Positions 24,183 through 35,940 of a DNA stretch of 64,000 nucleotides are shown one piece after another. The notes beneath the pieces were generated by a model. The model did not search any database and was not told where the DNA came from. It saw nothing but the letters and a program-made list of their open reading frames with translations. A program made the translations under genes and the position numbers. Position 1 is the first letter of the stretch; every line of letters begins with the position of its first letter. Source of the DNA: Vicugna pacos (taxonomy: Eukaryota; Chordata; Mammalia; Artiodactyla; Camelidae); NCBI RefSeq assembly GCF_048564905.1, contig NC_132988.1:68628001-68692000 (forward strand). The letters are read 5' to 3'.

Positions 24183-24725
24183 AAAAAACTGTATCACTTG
24201 CTCCCAAATCTGTTGTCAAAATATATTTTTCAGTTACACATTAAATACCATCACTTTCAGTTAATTGGTTTCATAAGTATTAGAGAGCCCATTTTAAATG
24301 ATTTAATAAACACTTCCAAAACATGTTTTCCAAATATTATTTTTCTAATGAAGACAAATAATTGACCTACATTTACATACGGATTTTCTCTACACAGTGA
24401 TACTTTTTTTTAAAGAGAAGAATACAGAATGTGCAAAAGCTCAGGCTCTCCAGGGCAAAGCCAAAAAAAAAGGGCAAAATTTAGTATGTCTTCTGATTTT
24501 TACTCTTTTAGTTTTATTTTCTCTCCTTGTCTTTTTTTTAATGCTAAAAATTTACCTAATAAAAATAATGTTACTATTTCAATTATTGGGTAGGAGGAGC
24601 TGGTTTTACACTATCCAAAAAAAAAATCATAGTTTCAAATTCTTTGGTAGTAAATATATTAACTACCTGGATCAAAATGGAGAGCCTTTCAAGATAAGAA
24701 GTTGTGCAGACAGCAATGACTCAAA

Positions 24726-24930
24726 TTAGTCAGGATAGCAGGAATCCGGCGTCAAGGCTGTTTCCACCATTTTGGTCTCACCATCATAGGTAAATGGGAC
24801 CTTGTTTGTGTAGCACTTGTTTCTATCATAGGTATAGCAGGTCTCAATATCGTCATCACAGAGATTGCTCTGGGTGGCAGTAACTACTCGATTACCCAGC
24901 TCCACTTCCGTAAGATCACATTTTTTACAG
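24726..24930 (-). CDS. JCHAIN: JCHAIN exon 4
   Basis: The minus-strand acceptor 'gtttttcag|CTGTAAA' completes the Leu codon (CT+C). It encodes CKKCDLTEVE through ALTPDSCYPD and a TAA stop at 24728-24726. It holds six of the eight cysteines. Confidence 0.96.
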
Positions 24931-27900
24931 CTGAAAAACAAATAACACGCTTTAGATGCTGTAGACAATCCCCATCAAACGTTGTCTCACAATCTGAGTG
25001 ACTACACATTTCTATCTAAAATCAGTTAATTCTGACAAAGGGTTACTCCTTTCAGACTTAAGCTGCTCTGTAATACAGAATCATTTACATAATTTTTCAA
25101 CCTTTAGTTGAAAGTAAACAATATAATTGATAATATGAGAATACAATTATTTGTGTATACAGCAACTTCTGCTCTGCTGGGTTTATTCCCAACTGTATAC
25201 TAGGATTAAATGAGTTATTTATAGTAACAAAGAAGGAAGTTTTAGTTTGTTTTATGTTGAACTCTATAGTTTCCAAAGAAAGACCTGCATGTTAATGTGT
25301 CTGAAATCCAGTTATTGAACTGTAAAGACAAACTGGTCCTTCCTATACAAACAGCAATAATTTCTTCTTTAGAATAAATTTATAGCTAACTTTTATCTGC
25401 AATAAAGTTTTATGAATTTATGATATCTAATAATTAACATAGGAGTTAATGTATTCAAAAGTTCAAATTATATTGGTAAATGTTTATACCACAATGTTTT
25501 CAAAAACATTCTTGCTAATAAGTTTGATTAAAAGTTATTGACTTCAATATCTATTTAGTATGAAGGAAAATCTCTTACAGGTCAGATAAATGGTACTCAA
25601 ATTTGGTTCTCAGTGGTGAGGTGGGATCAGAGATATTCTCCCTGTTGTTCAGAGGAACACTAAAAAAGGAAAGAAAGAAAACAAAGGAAAATAATGAAAC
25701 CAGCAGATACTGCTACTTTTGGTAATAGATGCACTGCTAGGACAGTTCCTACTGCTTCACTGGGACATTTAGGATATTTAGCACTCTACAGGCACTCTTA
25801 AGTAATACCATTACTCAGATTTCACAGTAATTGCTATTTTTTAAACATTTTCATCCAAAATAAACCTCACAGCAATTCCTCTGTCAACCATCTTTGATTA
25901 CTTGGCAAATCCTTGATTTCCTTTAAAAATAAGCTCAAGTTTTACCTTCTCGTGATGATTACTTGGATCCCATCCCCACCCCTCAATAAACTCCTTCCTC
26001 CGTAGTCTCATTAAAGTGAATATACCTTTATTTTAACAAATGCATGTCATAGTTGCTTATCTACAGAGTAGCTGCTTCCTTAGACTTTATAAATTCCTTG
26101 AGGCAAGAACATTTACATATTCCCAAAGCCTTGCTAGATGTGTGGCATGTGGAATATACTCAATAGTTGTGGGATGAGTGGACAGACAGATATTATTATC
26201 CACATTTTAGAAATGCAGTAATTATAAATCAGAGGGGTTGGTACCTATCCAAGTTCATACAACTACTAAGTAGTAAAGCTGGAACTAGAATCCAGACCTT
26301 TTGATCTGGAGATGTTCCATGAAAAATTAGGTAACATACCAACTAGTTCAAGTGATTTCATTAACTTTTACATTTTTTCCATCTATGTCATCACTTCTCT
26401 TCATATGTACCCCTCCCTACTGAAAGATATAAAGAAAAACTCACGTTTCCTAACTCAGTATTCAGCAATATTATCCACATAGTCAAGCCAAAAATTGGTT
26501 ACCATCCTTAGTCTTTCCTCTCTGTCATGACCTATATATAATCCATCTCATAGTTCAATTGATTTTAGTTCTTGCTATCTGTGAAATCCAACCACCTGAT
26601 TCAGGACACCACTGTTTCTCTCCTAGATTGTAGCAATACCCTCCCCTCTTCAGTCTTGACCCTCCCAATGTATTATAGCCACCTTATTAAACAGTCCTAC
26701 TAAAATGCAAGTGAAGAGTAAATCACTTTAGTCAATTTGATTAGTCTACCTTACCTTTATGCAGACAATTGAGTTCAATCTGTAGTCCATATGTGGTAGA
26801 AAACAAGGCTTTTAGTGTTATCTCAAGTTTCAGTTTGAAATGATCAAGGGCAACTAAAATTTCTGATTCAAATTGAAATTACTCCATATGAAAAGGGCAT
26901 GTTGATCTGAGCCTTCAGTTATTATTCGATCTAGCTGGCTGGTTTTAGGTTGCCTGGAAACCTTCCTTCCTGCTCCCAACTTCTCCATAATTGGCTCAAG
27001 CCCATTAATCAGATTCAGCCTTATGTAAGATGCTGTACATCAAAAAGAGGAGTAAAGATGTAGGTATCACATGCAAACAATTTCTAATATCAGAAAGTAC
27101 CTCTGCTCACAACATGAAAAAATGAAATGCAAAATACCACATACATAATTCTGATGTTTCTCTCCACAATGTCTTGACTAGGATCTTCAGGAGAAGGGAT
27201 GATCCTGGAAGTAATCCGGGCACACTTACATTTGTTGTCAACAAGAACGGTGCTTTCATCTTCATCTTGGGCTTGAAAGATAAAACACATTAAGAAGAAA
27301 GGGAAATGAAAGTCTATTTTTATATTTTGTAACAAGTTAATTTAGCTTTTTTCCGGCAGAAAAATTGTTTTATAGTTGATTAGTTTCATCTTTCTGCATT
27401 TGTTCTCTTTCCTAATCTAAAATAGCTAAGTGGAATCTCACAGCATAGTGAAGGAAATGCAAACGAACTCCAAAAGGAACTTTCTCTTTTTTCCTGGGAC
27501 CAGTCTATGGGAAGCTGAGCTGAAAGAATTCTAGTTTTAATCTAATGATTTTAATAGAGGCACAACACTCTGAATGATGTAGCTTCATAAAAATCAGTGC
27601 CAAATGCCAAAATGAGAGAGAAAACAAAAATCTAGACTGGATTTTTCTCAGACCAAAGCAATTCATTCAAGAGTGAACAAAAAAGAACACTAGTCTATAT
27701 AAACCGAGTTTGAAGTGTCACATCCTTCCTGAACTCCCGTTTATACTTTTTTTTTTGCTTAATTGCATGAGAGCTAAGAACATGCACATCTTCCCCAAGA
27801 TAACCTTATTTTGTAAGACTTTATTCTCCTCTATAATTTTCCCAAACTTAATTATATTCTTCTTTTTCATAATAACAATCAAATTATCATGGTATAATGA

Positions 27901-30566
27901 TTTAATCCAATAAAATAAGTGCTATATTTATCAATATTTCTTGTAAGAATTATTTTAATACAGTATATATAGATGTAAAGTGTTATAAATTTGCCAAAAC
28001 AATTTAGAATATATTGTGAGATACAAGTTCTATTTAATATAATATGCATGTATACAGAAAAAATAATAAATGAATGAATGAATACACAGATGACCATTAA
28101 AGTCTTAACTCTGAATGTCAACATTTATTGTCTAATCTGAACATTAGACAAAGAAGTCAGGCAAGTGTTGCAAAGAATTAACAAGGAAAATTTCTTATTA
28201 TCTGAACTTAGATCACTTAACAGATATTTGAAGGGTTAACAATAAATAGCTTTATTTAATAATGCTAATCATTAATAATTATGTTAAATATTTTTAATTT
28301 AATTTCAGCTAAATGATCTTTAAAATTTCCTTCCATCAGTCTTCAATTAAAAAATAAAGATTTAGCACATGAATTCAAGTTATAAACATTAAACGATAGG
28401 GATAGATATAATTGTAGCTGGAAGTCTAATTATTCCAAAGATGATCCCAGAGCACAGAGGATCTAATTGCAGTATTTCAGTTTTAATAATAAGTTATTAT
28501 AAAAACATTTTGAGACCATTGTTATTGTACTTAAAGTTGTTTGAAGTACTTTATAATGCATTATTATGCTATTATTTCTAAGTTTTTAATAAATCTTCTG
28601 ATAAAAAGTCCATATGGTACTGGAGAAAAAACATTACAAAGCCAATTTAAGATAATGATGTAATTCTTCTTAATGTTTTGAAAAGAGTAAGATGTGGTTC
28701 ATTTATTGTACCAAATATGCCACACTGATGAGGGATGTTGAGGGTAGGGGAGTATATATGTGTGGGTGGGGAGGGCTATGTGCAAACTCTGTATTTGCTG
28801 CTCAGTTCTGCTGTGAACCTGAAGCTGCTCTAAAAAATAAAGTCTATTAATTAAAAAAAGAAAACAAAAGAGTAAGATGACTTAAATGGTGTCCTCTTTC
28901 CTACTCTTTTATTCGACTCAAATGTTTTTCTCAATAAAACACAAATGAGCATGTAATGTGTGACCAAAAATATAGATTGAGTCGAGTATCAAGTCTTAAA
29001 TAGAAAATATCTGTATTTTATTTATGGTATATATTATATTTTCTTGCCAGAAACCTAGGAAAAACCATCATTACTATTAATATATAAAATATTAGGCAGT
29101 CTAATATACCTACCAGGAAATGTACAAATACTTTCAATTCACCAAGACTTACAAGATTCAAACATTCTGTTTCATCAACAGGCAGTATTTTTTCCTAATA
29201 AACCTGCTATTATAGACTGTGCCTTACTGTATTTCAAGAGCATTTGAGACATAGTAGGCGCTCAATAAATATTTGTTTAACTTAACTTAGTTCAAACAAA
29301 TTAGAAAATAGACTTAACAACAAGTACTAGAAATGAACATAGTTTACTGAAAAGTTATTCTTTGATAAAGGCATAATAGGAAAGTAGTTAGGAGTGTGGA
29401 CTATAGTGTCAGATGTCTTGGGTTCCACCTACCGCATGCTTATTGTGTGATCTCAGGTAAGTTACTTCACCTTTCTAAATTTCAGTGGGCTCAACTATAT
29501 ATCAGAAATAAAAATGGTACATACTCTCAAATGGTTATTGTGAGAATGGAATAGTATATGTAAAGCAGTTAGCATAATGCCTAGAAAATAGTATTACTCA
29601 GTAAATGATAGCTCTTTTACACATATATAGCCATATATATGTTTCACATATATGTTTATAGGTATATTTATATATGTATAAATACATATATTATACATGG
29701 TTTACTATTAATATCTTTATGGTTTAAATACTATTAGAAATTCACTATTCTTAATGCTAAATTAGTATAAAACATATTCAAAATAACTACTGTTAATTAC
29801 ATCATACTCTGTCTTAAAATAAGAATAAGCTCAAGAAAAAAATAAGCTCAGTAAGTCTTAGAATAAACCAGCTTATTAATTATGACTTCTAATTCATATG
29901 CCCTTCTAATGAAAATTGTTAAACACTGTACTTCTATATTCAGAAAATAATCCATTTTCTACAGTAGTTTAAAAAGTTAATAAACAAAATAACTGAAGCA
30001 TAGTCATCAAGTTGTAGGAAACCTGTACAACATTAAACATTGTTAAGGGTCATAATAAATCTGTACACTTAGCTCCAGGAAAGTTGTTAGAATTAACAAT
30101 CTCTCTGAGGAAATTAAATCCCAATGCACTCCATATTGTATTTACAATAATTATTAATTCATTTCTCCAGAATATACATTTGAGACATTCAAGGAGAGGA
30201 TCACTGATTTTCCAGGTTCAGTATAGGTGTATTAGTATAAGCATAGCTATCTATACTTATCCAGAAATACCTATTCTCTTATTCTCTAGGTAGGCAAACA
30301 AATAAGAGAAAAAAGAATAAAAAGAATTACAATGAGTCTTATCTATCTAAATATCACTGTCCACACAAAGATTAAAGTATGTTAGAAAAAAGTAGCCAGC
30401 TAGCTGGCCAATCAAAGCACAAACATAAATGTTTAAATCTGAAGAACAGATCTGTGTTCTATTTTTCCTTTTATCTGGATTCATTTTCAAAATACTACAT
30501 ACCTGTCACAAGAACAGCCTTAACAAAAATAGCCAGGACTCCCCAGAAAAGCAAATAGTTCTTCAT
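24726..30566 (-). CDS. JCHAIN: Immunoglobulin J chain, whole coding span (4 exons)
   Basis: J chain is the plasma-cell polypeptide that links IgM pentamers and IgA dimers by disulfides and allows binding to the polymeric Ig receptor. Coding exons in transcript order: 30566-30503, 27271-27145, 25659-25579, 24930-24726. They join to 158 residues (human 159). A 22-residue signal peptide (MKNYLLFWGVLAIFVKAVLV plus TA) precedes mature QDEDESTVLVDNKCKC. All eight cysteines are present (mature 14, 16, 70, 73, 93, 100, 108, 133); by homology C16 and C70 bind the Ig tailpieces and the other six form internal bonds. The N-glycosylation site is N50 in NIS. Ends ALTPDSCYPD. Introns are GT-AG in phases 1, 2 and 2. 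Compared with human, the Cys93-Cys100 loop is two residues shorter and the N-terminus one longer. No break is seen. Confidence 0.97.
24931..25578 (-). other. JCHAIN intron 3
   Basis: About 650 bases of AT-rich DNA between GT (complement at 25577-25578) and AG. No other feature seen. Confidence 0.85.
25579..25659 (-). CDS. JCHAIN: JCHAIN exon 3
   Basis: The minus-strand acceptor 'ttttttag|TGTTCC' completes Ile; donor 'GACCT|gtaaga'. It encodes VPLNNRENIS then DPTSPLRTKF and EYHLSD. NIS is the conserved N-glycan site. Confidence 0.96.
25660..27144 (-). other. JCHAIN intron 2
   Basis: Holds degenerate L2-like text (about 25895-26190 and 26440-26720, mainly antisense) and an antisense MIR near 26185-26305. 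No further gene. Confidence 0.6.
26185..26305 (-). repeat. MIR SINE, antisense
   Basis: 'tattattatccacattttag', 'ctactaagtagtaaagctgg', 'actagaatccagacc' are the reverse complement of MIR. Confidence 0.7.
27145..27271 (-). CDS. JCHAIN: JCHAIN exon 2
   Basis: The minus-strand acceptor 'ctttcaag|CCCAAG' completes the Ala codon; donor 'ATTAT|gtatgt'. It encodes the mature N-terminus QDEDESTVLVDNKCKC, then ARITSRIIPSPEDP and SQDIVERNIRI. It contains the Ig-linking cysteine of the CKC pair. Confidence 0.96.
28690..28862 (+). repeat. Old L1 3' end
   Basis: 'agttctgctgtgaacctgaag', 'ctgctctaaaaaataaagtc' and the A-rich end match an L1 3' terminus. Confidence 0.8.
29372..29612 (+). repeat. MIR SINE
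   Basis: 'gttaggagtgtggactatag', 'gtgtgatctcaggtaagtta', 'gttagcataatgcctagaaa' follow MIR from 5' to 3'. Confidence 0.8.
30503..30566 (-). CDS. JCHAIN: JCHAIN exon 1 (signal peptide)
   Basis: ATG is the complement of 30564-30566 with A at -3 (gtcaagATGa). It encodes MKNYLLFWGVLAIFVKAVLV plus T and one base of the next Ala codon; donor 'GACAG|gtatgt'. The start is fixed by homology to human MKNHLLFWGVLAVF. Confidence 0.96.
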
Positions 30567-30870
30567 CTTGACTTCACTTCTTGTGAAAAACTGGAGCTAA
30601 AATGTCAGGGTTAAGATGTGTGATCTACAAGGAGTGTGCAAATGATGGTGCTTCTGCTTTCTTAAAATAACACTCCAGGCAGCTAACAAACTAAAAACAA
30701 TCACAACTGTGGTTGAAGTCTGAAATTTAAATGCTGCACTGGAAAGAAATGTATGGCTCAGATTTATGTATTTTTTTCCAAAATATCCCACAAAGCCATG
30801 TGCAATTACTTTTTATATTACATTTATTCTATATAATTAAATCAGAAGACTAAAAATAATTTCAAGGCAG
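30567..30870 (-). promoter_or_regulatory. JCHAIN: JCHAIN proximal promoter region
   Basis: About 300 bases upstream of the JCHAIN ATG, without CpG enrichment. CTAAAAATAA at 30850-30859 fits the MEF2 consensus YTAWWWWTAR; MEF2 and PU.1 family factors are known regulators of the mouse J-chain promoter. A TATA-like 'ttattttaag' lies on the minus strand near 30660. Function is inferred. Confidence 0.4.
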
Positions 30871-32069
30871 GAGTCCATTAAAAATGTTTAAATAGGGATT
30901 CTCAACATTATTATCTAGATAATAAGGTTTTCAAATCAAATATGATATTTGTTGTGCCTAGAACAATAAATGAAGGAAAGAGAAGGAAAAGGAAAGAATT
31001 AAAGCCTGTTAAGGTTCCTATTGTATCTTAGGTCAACTCTTTCTGCTAGTCCTTAATTAACCAAGCTACCAGGTTTAACATATATATTACAGATCACATA
31101 TATAATATATACACATTATCATTACTTTCAATTATTTTATAAGCTGAAACATGGAACTGGAATTAGAAACAGGTGGATGCTAGATGTATCCGTTGCTGTT
31201 ACAATTTGATAGTATTAAAGCAAACTTTGTGTTTGCTCACCTAGTTATAACTTTCAGAATTTAAACCCATGAAATGATGCTCATTTGATAGGCCTAAACA
31301 GAACACTATCACTGCAGTATTTCTTGTAAAAGTTTTCCTCATTAATTAGTGACGACAAAAAAAAAAAAAAAAAGCCTGAGCTTTTAGACAAGGCATCCCT
31401 CTACCTCCCACTGCAATGTTAGAATGTCTCTTAGGCAAGGTTTGTTCCAAGAACATTCTGGTTACATTTATATGCAACATTAAATCTACCTTACTTTTGT
31501 TTTTCAGTTCTCTAATTTTTTAAGAGTCTCCTATAATTTTGAGAGTTAGTAAAGAAATACTTCAGGACTATAAGTAGGCAAGCAGATTTCACAGCTGGCA
31601 GTAAGAAAAAAAATGGCAGAATGAAAGCAGAATTAAAGGCTTGCACATAATTGCACTCCTTCAATGTATTGAATGTCTAGCAAGAACAAAGTGCCAGACA
31701 CTAGAACACACAATATTATTACACTATCAAACTTTACTCTCATTTTAATTTCTACTATCATAGGACCTAGAAGCTATTTGGGAATTAAGAAAAATATACA
31801 AGATTCACATGAATAATGATATCTTATAGAAAAAGAAACATCTGAAGGTTCATTATTTTAGTGTGTGGTCAGGATGTCAAAACAAATACCAACCACCTAA
31901 GATGTTAAGGTACCTCATCTCTAACTGTAGTTTCTTTCAGACTTATAGTTTCAGACTTATAATCCATTATACAAAACATGCATCTAAAAGAAATTATTCT
32001 AATGAAATGTGGAGAGTGCCAAGTGGCACTTTTGTCACCAGGAGAGAGTTACCTATGCTGCAATATAGG

Positions 32070-32258
32070 ATTAGGATCAGTGTTTTGTCAAGTGTGGCTC
32101 AGGGATCGTCTTCCCTAGAATCACTTGGAATATTAGTCAAAATACGGATTTCCTGGGTACACCCAATCAGAATTTCTGGAGATATAACTTTGAAATACGT
32201 ATTTTTAAAAAGGCTTCCAGTTGATTCTGATGTACATTAAAATTTGAAAACTGGTAGA
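32070..32258 (+). repeat. MER5A-like hAT-Charlie element
   Basis: 'gtgtggctcagggatcgtc', 'agaatcacttggaatattag', 'gttgattctgatgtacatta', 'tttgaaaactgg' follow MER5A. Confidence 0.75.
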
Positions 32259-33164
32259 CTAGAAGCCTATGGAGGAGGAGGGGAATAACTAGCAGCATTA
32301 ACTATAAAAGGGCAAGAAGCTAATAAAGGTTTTTTCTTTTTTTAACAAACAGGCTTACATTGAAAATTTAGCTGAGGTTTCTATTTATTTTACAATTCTG
32401 TTTTATACGTAAATTGTTTCATGAATTTTTTTGTACTATATATACTACAGTGATATATATACATATATATAATAGTACTACGTTAAACCACTTTATCTCT
32501 GGTTTTGTAATTCTCACTTTAAAAAAATGTAAGATGTGAATAGTAGAACCCTTTCCATTCAAGTGAGTTAAAACCGGGAGCTTAGCCACGTGTTCTAAAT
32601 TCTTCACCAAAAAATGGTTTATTTTTCCATGTTTATCTATGAGATTCTTACAGTATGAGTTTCAGTATAGACTCATTTGTATGAAAGAGATGTTAAGGTA
32701 ATCTAGTCTCACCTTCTTTACTCCTAGTCAAGTTTTGTTTCAATGTCCTATACAGCAAACAGTCTGAGTTTAGAAAATGATCTGAAATAGGCCGATGCTT
32801 CACTTCCTCTGTAAGTAACTTATTATATTTAGGATACTCAAATCATGACAAAGATTTGATTCTCTTGAGACACACAGAATATACTCTCCTTGTTTTCTTC
32901 CTGCCTCACTGATGACTCTTGTTCAGTATCTTGCTGAATTTTCTTCTGAATATTAAGGTTGATCCTCAGCCTTCTCTTTTCTCTCATCCTCTCCCTAATT
33001 CACTTTATCTGATCCCATGTTTTTGAATGTAGAACACGTTGTGACTTTCCAATGTATAACTGTAGACTTTCCCTTACCCACTGAGCTACAAACTCCTGTA
33101 TCCAACTTTCTCTTTGATATCTTCACTTGTCTGTCTAACAGTTACCTAAAACGTAACCAGGTAA

Positions 33165-33480
33165 AGCAGTACTCTTGATGACCAAGTCACCCTCACACTT
33201 CCAATCACATCTTTTTCTGGCCCTAGTCTTCCTCATCTCAGTAAATGGCACCTCCACCCACCTGGTTGCTCAAGGCAAAATCCTCTTCTTTGATCCCCTT
33301 CTGTTCTTCTCCCTCACATTCAATTTATCACCATGTCATGTTTGTTTCATTTCCACAGTATACCCCAAATGTATCTGATTCTCTCCATTTTCACTGTCAC
33401 CCTAGTCCAAGCCTCTATCTTCTTTCATAGACTACTACAATAGCCACAGTGATAAAAAGTGATTTTTCCTTTGCCACAGC
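33165..33480 (-). repeat. L2-like LINE remnant
   Basis: Pyrimidine-rich text with 'agtaaatggcacctccaccc' and 'actactacaatagcc' typical of antisense L2 ORF2 remnants. Family assignment is moderate. Confidence 0.5.
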
Positions 33481-34489
33481 ATTGACAACTAGGGCTCACA
33501 GCTGACCATCAAGAATGGCTAAGTACCCTAAATTCTAAAGAAAGTTAGATACTTCCTCCATGACTTAACAAGAGGCAACAGAACTCAACTTACTGCCATC
33601 AATCACCACCCTCACTGCTCTGGTTTCACAATGTGGAAACAAACCTAAGCGTCAGCCAGCCTGAGTCTTACTTATCTTGAGGCTCTTGTAGAGAATCTAT
33701 TTCCAACCTCATTCAAGTTGTTGGTCGAATTCAATCCCTTGTGATTTTAGAGTCAAGGTCTCCATTCTCTTACCTACTGTCACCTGGAGGTTGTTCTCAG
33801 CTTCTAGATGCTGACAACATCCCCTGGCCAGTGGCCCTCTTGATATTAAAAGTTAGTAATAGTGGGTCAAGTCCTTCTCGTGCTTCAAATCTCTCTGACC
33901 TCTACTTTTGCAACATCTTTCCTGTTTACAATTAGGGAAAGTTCTCTGCTTTTAGGGGCTCATGTGATCACACTGGGCCCACCCAGATAATAAAGGATAA
34001 TCTCCCATTGTAGGCCCATAACTTTAATCACATTTGAAAGTCTCTTTTGCTACATAATGTGTAGCAAATTCATAGGTGCTAGAGATTAGGGCATGTAAAT
34101 TTGAGGGGACATTATTCTGCCTTCCACAGACTTAGCTAAACACTGTCCCAAGAAGAAAGAAACCAGCAAGTAAAAGGTCTAAAATGGGAAAGAGTTTGGC
34201 CTGCACAGGACAAGTAGCAGGAAAGAAGGCCCCCAGAGCTATAGCAAAGTGAAGGAAAGAACATAGTAATAACACCATGCACTTCTTTCTAAGAGTAACT
34301 TTTTTCCCTGTTTGAATTGTATAAGTTTAGAATCTATTTTGAATTTTTGAATCAATCTTAGTCATTCTAAAGCTAAAGGTGGAGCATCAGCCTCCTTTCG
34401 GTCTCTTTCACTTCCCACAAAACCAAAAGCTATCGATATTTTTTCATATTTATATGGAAAAATTTCTAATTGACTATTTTTCAACTTTA

Positions 34490-35940
34490 TGTTTAAAATT
34501 TTAATTTAGAAATAATTGTAGATTCACATGCAGTTTTAAGAAATAACACAGGGTGATGATGTGTGCCCTTTACCCAGTTTCCTCCAATGGTTAACATTTG
34601 TATCTTGTGATAAGAATGTCACAACAAGGATACTGATATTGATGTAGTCAAAAAAGAACATTTCCATCACAACAAAGATCCTTCCTGTCGCCCTTTTATA
34701 ACCACATCCACTTGCTCCTTAACCCCTGACAACCATTCATCTCTTCTTTCTATATTTTTTCATTTATAAATGTTGTATAAATGGAACAATATTGTATATA
34801 ATCTTTTAAGATTGGCTTTTTCACTCAGCCTAATTCCCTGGAAACTCATCCAGGCTATTGTATCAAAAGTCTGTTCCTTATTATTGTTGAGTAGTATTCT
34901 GTGATACTCATAGCTGTACCATAGTTTGTTTAACCATTCATCCATGGAAGGTTATCTGGGTTGTTTTCAGCTTAGGGCCATTATGAATAAAACTGTTACA
35001 TTCACATGACAGGTTTTTGTGCCAAAATTAATCTTCATCTCTCTGGGATAAATGCCTACTAGTGCAATTGCTGGGACATTTGGAAGTTGCATTTTTTTTT
35101 AAGAAATTCCCACATTGTTTTCCAGAGTGACTGTACCATTTTACATTCCCACTAGCAATATATGTGATACACTTTCTCTGCATCCACAGCAGCATTTGGT
35201 GGTGTCAACTAGTTTTTTAATTTCAGTCATTTTGGTAAGCTTGTGGTAAAATCTCATTGTGGTTTTAATCTACATTCCCCCAATGGCTAGTGATGCTGAA
35301 TACAATTTCATGTGTTTACTGCTTATTTGCTATCTGTTTCTCCTCCTTGCTGACATGTCTCTTCTTATCTTTTGCCCATTTCCTAATTGGAATATTTGGT
35401 TTTTAATTGTTGAGTCTTGTGAATTCTTTATATATTGTAGATACCAGGTCTATTGTCAGACATGTGGTTTGAAAATATTTGTTCCCACCCTGCAGCTTGT
35501 CTTTTCATCCTCTAAATAGGATTTTGATGAAGTCTGGTTTATCAACTTTTCCTTTTATGAACTGCGCTTTTGCCATCAAGACTAAGAACTCCTTGCCTAG
35601 TCCTAGATCTTGAAGACTTTCTCTGTTTTTTCCAGAAGTGTTAGAGTTTTACATTTACATTTCAGTGCATGATCCATTTTGAGTTAATTTTATATTAGGT
35701 GTGAGGCTTAGATCAAGGTTCTTTTTTTTTTTTTTTTTTTTGCCTATGAATGTTTAACTGCTCCAGCACCACTACTGAAAAGCTATCTTTCCTCCATTGG
35801 ATTATTTTTGCACCTTTGTCTAACTGACATTTTTTAACCCTAAACATTTTGATTCTTGCATATAGAATTTCTTCAAGTATTGATCTGCATCCAATCACAG
35901 TGTATGTAAAATTTATAGTTAGATATCAGGAGGCAAAAAC
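34490..35940 (-). repeat. L1 LINE, antisense, ~1.4 kb
   Basis: The plus strand carries the reverse of an L1 3' half: 'attcacatgcagttttaag', 'aatggaacaatattgtatat', 'cacattgttttccagagtga', 'cacagcagcatttggtgg', 'cttttgcccatttcctaatt', 'tctattgtcagacatgtggtt'. A 20-base T-run lies at about 35721-35740. Decayed, no intact frame. Confidence 0.9.

Larger units (their letters stand above)
27272..30502 (-). other. JCHAIN intron 1
   Basis: About 3.2 kb, very AT-rich. It contains an L1 3' end at 28690-28862 and a MIR at 29372-29612. B-cell regulatory elements could lie here but none is called. Confidence 0.8.
30871..34489. other. JCHAIN-UTP3 intergenic region, left part
   Basis: AT-rich and without a recognised gene. 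It holds a MER5A-like element, antisense L2-like text near 33165-33480, and an unassigned interspersed repeat at about 33950-34135 ('tgggcccacccagataat', 'ttattctgccttccaca'). Confidence 0.6.

Noticed and set aside
24397-24729. 110-residue plus-strand frame overlapping the JCHAIN 3' end
   Set aside because: It lies antisense to the JCHAIN 3' UTR, has no recognisable motif, and is Lys/Phe/Leu-rich as expected from AT-rich DNA.
31863-32240. 125-residue open frame between JCHAIN and UTP3
   Set aside because: About half of it is a MER5A-like DNA transposon; no recognisable product.
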